Made by a program: the position numbers and the translations under genes. Below the pieces are notes generated by a model. That model worked only from the letters and a program-made list of their open reading frames with translations. It was not told the origin of the DNA and searched no databases. From contig DAOWCY010000005.1 of assembly GCA_030639305.1 (NCBI GenBank), forward strand, positions 1-64,000: 64,000 bases of DNA, given 5' to 3'. Position 1 is the stretch's first letter. The number at the start of each line of letters is the position of its first letter. This document shows positions 54,835 through 63,200 of this stretch, one piece after another. The stretch comes from JAGLQA01 sp023135565 (GTDB lineage: Bacteria > Acidobacteriota > Aminicenantia > UBA2199).

Positions 54835-55951
54835 CGTCCTCCTCTTTAGACATTTTCGACTCCGCTTTAACAAATTTTGTGCGGGGTTCGACTTTTTTCG
54901 GTTTTACTGTATCTAAATATTTTAAATCGAAATTAATATCCTTTGCCAGTTTCTCCAGCAGTCCCGGCGGGGGATCGAGTTCCAGGTCTTCCAGGGCCTG
55001 TTCCCGGGTCATTTCCCCGGCCCTGACAATAGTGGAATATTCATCGTGGTAGTGGGTGTATTTCCTGATCTTCATATCCCGCACCGAGTTGAGCCAGATC
55101 ATTTCGCAGTTGGTGGTGCGGGCCGGGAAACCGGAACCTTCTTCCAATGGCTCCCAGTCGAATCTAGCTTTGCATATTTTTTTCAATTCTTCCTTGTCGG
55201 TTTTGTAGAATTTGAATACGAAAAATGGGATGAATAATATTTTTTCAGGATCTACCGGTTTTTCCAGGTCCCTGCGGTCCTGGTAAATGACCTGCTGATT
55301 CAACACGGCCCATTTTTTAGTGAATTGATCGAGAAAATCGGTATCGCCGCTGTCCAGGATGACATTAATCATCTTACTATACCAGTCCCGGGCTTTTTTT
55401 TCGTCATGCATCATGGCGGTCTGCCCTTTGGAGTAACCGTTGATCACCAGCGGGACATTAAAATTAGCGGCGATTTCCAGGCCGTTGAGATACAACATAT
55501 TGCCGCAGGGGAAACAGGGGCTGACGTCGGGTTCGGTGGACTCGTTAAAAATCTTAAAGAGCCGCCTCATGAACTTTAACTCATTCTTCCAGATCAGCAG
55601 ATCGACATCCAGTTCCTTGCAGAGTTTTTCCACGTTGCGCGTGGCAATGGGGTCGTCCCAGCCGTGGTCGCTGTGAAAAACCATGGGCTTTAAACCGAAA
55701 TCCTCAACGATGCGGATCAGGGTAAAACAACTGTCTACTCCACCGCTCAAGGGGACCAGCAGGTCATATTTACGCCCCAGGTTCTTGTACTTCTGTAAAG
55801 CGGCTTTAACCTCTTCTTCGCTTTGAAAGCGTTCCGGTTCCCGTTCTTTTTCCCCGGCGTCGAAAGTGTGACAGATATTACATACGCCGTTTTCATCAAA
55901 GGTAATTCCCGGATAGGTCTCCGGTAATACACATCTTGTACATACTTGCAT
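54818..55951 (-). CDS. PP-loop ATPase, N-acetyl-sugar-amidotransferase-like
   Basis: 377 residues from the ATG at 55951 (AGGAGG upstream). CTRCVLPETYPGITFDENGV at the start and CNIC form a C-x2-C...C-x2-C zinc-type motif. PLSGGVDSCF (about 65-75) is the PP-loop, which activates a substrate by adenylation, followed by VFHSDHGWDD and SPCFPCGN. This is the layout of the WbpG/TIGR03573-like amidotransferase family that puts NH2 from glutamine-derived ammonia onto sugars, but no HisH/HisF-type partner is present. In an NRPS operon it could instead amidate or thiolate a carbonyl; this is inference. The C-terminal 35 residues are charged and end EEDDDFSF, the shared tail. The stop overlaps the radical SAM gene start. 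Confidence 0.85.
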   Translation of the reverse strand: MQVCTRCVLPETYPGITFDENGVCNICHTFDAGEKEREPERFQSEEEVKAALQKYKNLGRKYDLLVPLSGGVDSCFTLIRIVEDFGLKPMVFHSDHGWDDPIATRNVEKLCKELDVDLLIWKNELKFMRRLFKIFNESTEPDVSPCFPCGNMLYLNGLEIAANFNVPLVINGYSKGQTAMMHDEKKARDWYSKMINVILDSGDTDFLDQFTKKWAVLNQQVIYQDRRDLEKPVDPEKILFIPFFVFKFYKTDKEELKKICKARFDWEPLEEGSGFPARTTNCEMIWLNSVRDMKIRKYTHYHDEYSTIVRAGEMTREQALEDLELDPPPGLLEKLAKDINFDLKYLDTVKPKKVEPRTKFVKAESKMSKEEDDDFSF

Positions 55952-56111
55952 GGTATGCCTCCTTGTTTTTTTAATTTTTACCATTACATGGCGGTATCGA
56001 TGAGCATGTTCGACATAGTTCACGGCACACCGCCAGGTAGTTCTTTTCCCGTGCCTTTTCCCGGGAAAAGCGTGTTCAAACTCCTACCTCTGATTTATTT
56101 TTAATGCCTCC
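55952..56111. other. Intergenic region in the NRPS operon
   Basis: It holds the SD of the PP-loop gene and a perfect 16-base palindrome CTTTTCCCGGGAAAAG at 56057-56072. There is no T-tract, so it is not called a terminator. No gene is seen. Confidence 0.5.
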
Positions 56112-59100
56112 TTAAAATCCGAAATCACCTTCTTCTTTCGAAATAACCGGCTGCGCGGTTTCAAAAGAATGGGTAATCACGATATCTTTTATCTTTATAT
56201 TTTTATTGTGTAATACCTGGTCGATGATCTCCCGGTAACGTTTGCCTAACTTTTCCACCGTTTCCCTTTTAAAAAGCGCGGTGCTGTAAAACACCACAAA
56301 AAACAGGTCATCCTCGGTCTCGATGCCGTACCAGTCGATGTCCATCTTGGTGACCCGGTTTTCCAGCGGCTCGATAGGATCTCTTGTTTCGCCCGGTTCC
56401 GGGGTCCTCTGACTTTGCCTACCTGTCTGCGACCGGGAAAATATCTCGAACATGACATCGAATAAAGGATTGCGCCCCTGTTCCCGGTTTACCTGTAGAT
56501 TGTTCACCAGGATTTCGAAAGGATAATCCTGGTTCTCGTAGGCTTTGAAAGACCTCTCTTTCACTTCCTTCAAAAAATCCGTGAAACCCTTCCCGCCGCC
56601 GGGAAAATTCCTAAAAGCTAAGGTATTGATAAATGCGCCGATGATGCTTTCCAGGTCCACGTGCCTGCGGCCGGCAGCCGGTGTGCCGATAACGATATCT
56701 TCCTGCCCGCTTATTTTTGCCAGCAAAATATTCAATAGGGCCAGCATCAGGATTTGCATGGTGACGCCCTGCTCCGAAATTAATTCCCGCAGCGCCCGCA
56801 CCTGTTCCCTGGGCAGGGCAAAATTTACGGTGCTGCCTGCATAACTTTGACCTTCAGGCCTGGGGAAATCAAGCGGCAGGTCGAGAAGAGGCAGTTCCCC
56901 GGAAAACTCCTCCAGCCAGAATTTCTCCTGGACTGTAAAAGCTCCGCTCCTGATTTGCCGGTTCTGCCATTCGGAAAAATCTTTATACTGCAGCCGCAGC
57001 GGCGGCAGTTCCTTACCTTCGAGAAGTGACATAAAATCCCATTTCAACACATCATTGGAAAAGGCATCGGTGACGATGTGATGCATATCCACTACCAGCA
57101 CCGCATAACCTTCTCCTTTTACAGCCATTAGGGCGGCCCGCAGCAGCGGGGCCCGGGACAGGTCGAAGAATTTTATAAATCCCTGCATGATTTTCTTTGC
57201 TTCTTCCCCGGCGGTTTCTTTATACTCGATGTGGAAATCCACTTCATCGTGTATCTTCTGTTTGGGTTCCCCGGCAATTATTTCGATAGAAGTGCGGAAC
57301 ACTTCATGCCGCCGGATCAATCGCTTAAAAGCGGCGGTCAACCGTTCTTCACTATAGTCGCCCTGCAAAATAAAACTTTCGGGCATGTTGTAGCCGATGC
57401 TGTCCGGGTTCATTTGCTGCAAAACATATAATCTTTTCTGGGCTGACGACAGTTCGTAGTATTCCTTTTTTTCAACCGCATTGACGGCGGTAAACCGGTC
57501 CGCTGCCGCGTCATCTATGAGCCCGGCCAACTTCCTGACGGTTTGCAGTTGAAATATATCCACCAATTGTACTTTGACATCGAATTTTTTGTGAATCCTG
57601 GAGGAAATGACAATCGCCCTGAGAGAATTCCCTCCCAGGTCGAAAAAATTATGGTCTATTCCCACTTGTTCTTGCTCAACTTCTAAGACCTGCGACCAAA
57701 TCCCGACCAGTTCTTTTTCTTTTTCATCCCGGGGAGCGACATACTCCGCCCCGGCGGAAGCTTCGGGATCGGGCAGCGCTCTGCGGTCGATTTTACCATT
57801 GGCGGTCAAGGGCAGCGCCTCCAACCGGACAAAAAACCAGGGCACCATGTAAGCAGGCAGTTTTTGCCCTAAGTAATCCCGCAGTTCGGCCATTTCCAGT
57901 TTTTTTTCGGAAACGAAATAACCGCAGAGATATTTGTCGTCGTTTTTTTCTTTCTTTTCCACCACTACCGCTTCCTTGACATGGGGATGCTCTAAAAGCT
58001 TGCTCTCGATTTCACCCAATTCGATGCGGTAACCCCTTACTTTGACCTGGTAGTCGATACGGCCTAAAAACTCCATATTGCCGTCCGGCAGCCAGCGGGC
58101 CAGGTCACCGGTTTTGTAAAGAGTGAGGGGTGACCGGTGAGGGGTGAGTGGCGGGGGCCCCGGCTGTTGGGAAATATTGGACCTATAGGTCTTATTGGAC
58201 AAATGAGCGATAGAGACGAACTTTTCTGCTGTTAACTCCGGGTTATTCAAATAGCCGCGGGTGACGCTTTTACCCCCGATATAAAGTTCGCCGGGTACGC
58301 CCAAGGGGAGGGGATTGCCTGCTCTATCCAGCACATAAAACTTTACATTGGGCAGGGGGGTGCCGATAGGCACATTCCCGGCAGCGGGGATATTCTCCAC
58401 ATTATCCTCTTCGTAATAACTGCTGTCGATGGTGGCTTCGGTCACCCCATAGCTATTTATTATTCTCATCCGCTTCCCGAAACGAACTACTAATTCCTTA
58501 AAATCACGATAAGGGCAAATATCGGAACCCAGGATTAATAATTGCAAACTTTCGATATCCAGGTTGTTTTCATAAACATACTGCATAAATGGAATAATAT
58601 AAGCGGGAGTCGATTCAAACAGGGTGATGCGGTGGTTCTTTATCAATTCGTAAAGAGATTCCGGGGCGACCGCTAATTCCGGGGTAATCACCATTTTGCC
58701 GCCGTTTAAAAAAGCCCTGGCTAAATCGCCGGCAAACACATCAAAGGAAAAACCGGCCATTTGCAATAGGTTTACTTCTATTTCCTGCAAACCATATTCC
58801 CGGCGCCAGCCAAAAGCCAAATTGATAAAATGGCTGTGCTGTACCATAACGCCTTTCGGTTTGCCGGTGGAACCGGAAGTATAAATAACATAAACCGGGC
58901 CGGTAGGAACGCTTACATGTTCGGGATTACCGGCTTCACTGCGGTCGAATCGTTCATTTTCTATGGTAATAATCTCGCCGTTAAAATTCACCTTTTCCTT
59001 CAGGTTTTCCCGGGTAACCAGCAGCAGAGCGGCGCTGTCCAGCAGCATATACTCGATACGCTGCGCCGGTAATCCCGGGTCCACCGGTAGGTAAGCGCCT

Positions 59101-60239
59101 CCAGCTTTTATAACAGCCAGCACGCCGATAATCATTTCAAGGCTCCGCTCCGTCATGACCGCTGCTATAGTACCGGCGGTTAATCCCCGCTCCCGCAGCA
59201 CCAGCGCAAGACGGCCGGCTTTTTCGTTTAATTGGGCATATGACAATTCCCTTTCGGCAGTTTCCGCCCCGGGACTGTCCCCGGCCGGAACTGCTCCAAA
59301 TTCCCGGCCTGCGGCGCTTTGAGCCACAACCGCGGTATCCCGGGGCGTTTTCCCTACCTGCTCTTCAAATAACTGCCCGAAAGTCTTATCCCCCGGGAAA
59401 TCGCAGTCGGAAGCGTTAAATTCCTCCAGTAATTGCTGCTTCTCCGGGGCGGAAAGCATATCGACAGCAGCCGGTTTTTGAGATAAGTCGCTCAAAGCCA
59501 GATCCAAGACACGCGCATAATGATCGACGATTTGTTTTATCATCCGCCGGCTGTACTGCCCGGGATAATACTCGACAAACCCCTCTATCCGGCCGGGGCC
59601 GCTGCGAAAAGAAAACAGCATGTGATAATCTATGTCTTTAAGATAATCCTGAGTATGAATGTTCTCCAGTACCAGCGCCGCATCGAAAAGTGGAAACTCG
59701 CCCTTGACGACCGGCAGCTTCAACAAATCAGGCAGCACTTCCATGGGGAAATTCTGGTTTTGCGAAGCATTTACGATAGTTTCTCTTACCTGCAAAAGCA
59801 GTTCTTTAAAGGTCATTTCGTCCCGCAGCCGGTTCCTGGATACCAATACCCGGTTAATAAAGTCGGTTTCGGTTTCCTGCTTCAGTATCGGGGCGCCGGT
59901 CAGGATATCGTCGCTGCCGGTATATTTGTGAAGCAGCAGCACCAACCCGGCCACCAACACCATATGCAGCTTTATATCGATCCCACCGCTAATCTTTTCC
60001 AGCTTCGATACAAGATCAGCGGGTAAAGTGAAACTTTTTTTTGCCGGGAGGGAATCCCCTTCCCCGGCAGGCCCGGCACCGGGAAAACGCTCCACCCCGG
60101 AGTCGCTAACTCCAATACGGTCATAAGGGAAACGGCTTTTCACCAATTCCCCGGATAACTGCTCCAGCCAGTATTCTCTTTCTTTCACATTTTGATTGGC
60201 GGCAATTGCCGCCCTGTCGGAATAAAGCCTTGCTTCCAT
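56112..60239 (-). CDS. NRPS, half C-A-T-C
   Basis: 1375 residues. 1-270: C-terminal half of a C domain (EYWLEQLSG start, DILTGAPILKQE, no HHxxxDG). A domain (290-820; YTSGSTGKPKG, NSYGVTEAT, YKTGDLARWLPDG). T (LGGNSLRAI near 871). Full C domain (910-1340; HHIVTDAF near 1051, where the Gly of HHxxxDG is Ala). Pocket code DVGELLSIDK by eye, close to the ornithine code DVGEIGSIDK, so a basic residue is likely. The protein ends ISKEEGDFGF, the shared acidic-aromatic tail. A loop insert precedes YKTGDL. The SD AGGAG lies ten bases before the ATG, and it follows the upstream NRPS by 35 bases. Confidence 0.93.
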   Translation of the reverse strand: MEARLYSDRAAIAANQNVKEREYWLEQLSGELVKSRFPYDRIGVSDSGVERFPGAGPAGEGDSLPAKKSFTLPADLVSKLEKISGGIDIKLHMVLVAGLVLLLHKYTGSDDILTGAPILKQETETDFINRVLVSRNRLRDEMTFKELLLQVRETIVNASQNQNFPMEVLPDLLKLPVVKGEFPLFDAALVLENIHTQDYLKDIDYHMLFSFRSGPGRIEGFVEYYPGQYSRRMIKQIVDHYARVLDLALSDLSQKPAAVDMLSAPEKQQLLEEFNASDCDFPGDKTFGQLFEEQVGKTPRDTAVVAQSAAGREFGAVPAGDSPGAETAERELSYAQLNEKAGRLALVLRERGLTAGTIAAVMTERSLEMIIGVLAVIKAGGAYLPVDPGLPAQRIEYMLLDSAALLLVTRENLKEKVNFNGEIITIENERFDRSEAGNPEHVSVPTGPVYVIYTSGSTGKPKGVMVQHSHFINLAFGWRREYGLQEIEVNLLQMAGFSFDVFAGDLARAFLNGGKMVITPELAVAPESLYELIKNHRITLFESTPAYIIPFMQYVYENNLDIESLQLLILGSDICPYRDFKELVVRFGKRMRIINSYGVTEATIDSSYYEEDNVENIPAAGNVPIGTPLPNVKFYVLDRAGNPLPLGVPGELYIGGKSVTRGYLNNPELTAEKFVSIAHLSNKTYRSNISQQPGPPPLTPHRSPLTLYKTGDLARWLPDGNMEFLGRIDYQVKVRGYRIELGEIESKLLEHPHVKEAVVVEKKEKNDDKYLCGYFVSEKKLEMAELRDYLGQKLPAYMVPWFFVRLEALPLTANGKIDRRALPDPEASAGAEYVAPRDEKEKELVGIWSQVLEVEQEQVGIDHNFFDLGGNSLRAIVISSRIHKKFDVKVQLVDIFQLQTVRKLAGLIDDAAADRFTAVNAVEKKEYYELSSAQKRLYVLQQMNPDSIGYNMPESFILQGDYSEERLTAAFKRLIRRHEVFRTSIEIIAGEPKQKIHDEVDFHIEYKETAGEEAKKIMQGFIKFFDLSRAPLLRAALMAVKGEGYAVLVVDMHHIVTDAFSNDVLKWDFMSLLEGKELPPLRLQYKDFSEWQNRQIRSGAFTVQEKFWLEEFSGELPLLDLPLDFPRPEGQSYAGSTVNFALPREQVRALRELISEQGVTMQILMLALLNILLAKISGQEDIVIGTPAAGRRHVDLESIIGAFINTLAFRNFPGGGKGFTDFLKEVKERSFKAYENQDYPFEILVNNLQVNREQGRNPLFDVMFEIFSRSQTGRQSQRTPEPGETRDPIEPLENRVTKMDIDWYGIETEDDLFFVVFYSTALFKRETVEKLGKRYREIIDQVLHNKNIKIKDIVITHSFETAQPVISKEEGDFGF

Positions 60240-60274
60240 AAATTTTATCTCCTAAGGGGATATATATTGGGTCT

Positions 60275-63200
60275 CTAAAAATCCAGGTCACCCGCCATTT
60301 CTTCATATACACCGGCCTGGGCCTTGTCCAGGTCATGGCTGATGACGATGTCCTGCAATTTTATATCTTTGTTTTCGACTACCTGCAGGGTAGTTTCTTT
60401 AAAATGGGCGATAAATCGCTCCATTGTCTCCCGTTTGAATAAGCCGGTACTGTATATCAAAAAAAAATGTAACTTCTCCTGCTGCTCTACAACATAAAGA
60501 GCGGCATCTACCTGGGCGGTGTTCGTTTCAAAAGGATATGGGCTGAAAGTTAAATTTTTTGTTTTGAGCTGTGGAAATTCCATATTCTGCAGCACTAATT
60601 CCAGGTCATAAATGGGATTCCTACTAACATCATTCTTTATGCCCAGTTTCTCCATCAAATCGCCGAAAGGATAATCCCGGTTCTCATAGGCGGCAGTGGT
60701 GTTGGCTTTCACTTCATGTAAGAATTGGGCGAAAGTCTTATTACCGGCGGGAAAATTTCTCATTACCAGCACATTGATAAATAACCCGATCACATTCTCG
60801 ATATCATTGTGCACCCTGCCTGCCGTGGGTGTGCCGATCACCATATCCTCCCGGCCGGTATACTTGAATAACAAAGTATTATAAATGGCCAGCAGAACCA
60901 TATATAAAGTAGCTCCCGAAACCCGGGCCATTTGATTCACCCTGCTTGTTAAATTTTTGTCAAATTCCATATTTATTCGATCCCCGGCAAAATCCTGCAC
61001 CGGGGGCCTAACATAGTCGATAAAATTTTCTAACCGCGGCACCCCGCCCTTGAACAACCGCAGCCAGTAGTCTTCTTGTTTTTTTAAAACAGCCTGCTGC
61101 TCCGGCAGGGCCAGCCACTCCGAATAATCTTTATAGTGTATCTTCAATGGTAGAAGTTCTTTGCCTTCGTACAGATCGAGAAACTCTCGCAGTAGAATCG
61201 TCACCGATGTGCCGTCGGCAATGATATGATGAATGTCTATCATCAAAATATGAGCCGCGGCATCCGCAGCCGTTTTTATCAATCCGACCCGGAGCAATGG
61301 AGGCCGCGATAAGTCGAAGGGACGGACAAACTTCCCGATTATCTCATCGATACCCGGATATTTGACCCCGGGCTTCCAGTCGCTTTTTCCTGTTAGCTCA
61401 TAATGTTCTATCTTAAAATCAGCGGTGTCATGAACCACCTGGTTTATCATATCTTCTCTTAAAGTAAATGACGTTCTTAAACTTTCATGTCTTTGAACCA
61501 GTTGTATAAATGTCTCTTGCAAACGCCGGTAATCCAGTTGTCCCTCTACCTGTGTGATATTTCTTAAGTTATAGGCGGTCTCGATGCCTTCGATTTCGTT
61601 CAAAATAAATAACCGCTCCTGTATGGAAGAGATAGCGTAAAACCCTGGTCCACCGGCAGATTTTATAGAAACATATTCTCCTTTGGCTGCTTCTTTTATA
61701 TATTCGGCCAGGCCCCTGATGTTCGGCACTCTAAAAACCACCGACAGCGGTAATCTAACCTTCAATGCCTTATGTATCCTGGGTATCATAATTGTGGCTT
61801 TCAATGAGTGGCCGCCCAATTCAAAAAAATTATCGTCTATTCCTACAGCAGACGGCTCGATATTTAATACCTTTGACCAAATTTCAACCAACTGCTCTTC
61901 TATTTTATCCCGGGGGGCTGCATAGGTTTCTTCCCGTTTTATCTCCGGCTCCGGTAAGGCTTTCCGGTTTACCTTCCCGTTTGGCGTTAAGGGTATTCTC
62001 TCTAATTGCATGAAATAGGACGGCACCATATAATCGGGCAGCTTTTGAGATAAATATTCACGAAGCTCAGCAGTATCTACAATTCCCGATGTCCGGGAAA
62101 CGATATAGGCGCAGAGATATTTATCACCCTTCGCAGCGGCACCGGTTATCAACACCGCCTCTTTTATGTCCTTATGACTCAATAAATTTTCCTCGATTTC
62201 CCCCAATTCAATGCGAAATCCCCTTATCTTTACCTGGTGATCGATCCTGCCGGTAAATTCCACATTCCCATCCGGAAGCCAATTGGCGAGATCCCCGGTT
62301 TTGTATAAGATATCACCGGGGATAAAAGGGCTCTCTACGAAATTCTCCGCTGTAAGCCCGGGACGGTTTAAATAACCCCTGGCCAAACCATCGCCGGCTA
62401 TACACAATTCACCCGCTAAACCTATGGGCTGCAAATGTAACCCCTTATCTACTATATACAAGCGAATGTTATCGATAGGCTTGCCGATGGGTATACTTTT
62501 GACATTTTCCCCTGTATTACAATTGTAGTAAGAAACATCCACAGTGGCTTCCGTAGGACCATATAAATTGATTAACCTAATGCCGTTACCCTGGTTAAAA
62601 AGACTGTTAAACCGCTCTACATGATTAGTTAATAATGCCTCGCCGCTGGCAAATACCTGCCGTAAACCGGAGAGCCTAACCGGATCGGTATAATTTTCAC
62701 AATACTCGAGGAAAACCGCTAACATCGAGGGTACAAAATGCATGGTAGTGACCCTGCTTCTCTCTACTGCTTCTACTATTGATTCCGGGCTTTTTTCACC
62801 TCCCGGTTCTAATAGGCATACCGTGCAGCCCACCATAGACCACCAGAACAACTCCCATACCGAAACATCGAAAACAAAAGTCGTTTTCTGGAGTATCACA
62901 TCCTGCTCATCCAAAGGATAGGCCTTCTGCATCCAGTTAAGCCTGTTTACTACGGACCTGTGCTCTATCATAACGCCTTTCGGTTTCCCGGTGGAACCTG
63001 ATGTGTAGATGACGTAAGCAAGCGGCCTTCCCGTGTTTGGAATAGGTCGCGAACCACAGGCTGCGGGTTCCGAAATATCCCGGCCCGGCTCCATCCCCCC
63101 AGGGGAGGGGATTTCTTTCTCCTCATCACGGGAATCGAAAAACATTGTCTCAAAACCCGGATTCTTGAATGCGGCACCCGCTTCAGATAATTCCCTGGTG

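Noticed and set aside
56057..56072. Terminator at the CTTTTCCCGGGAAAAG palindrome
   Set aside because: There is no T-tract on the minus strand, and it lies inside a co-directional operon.
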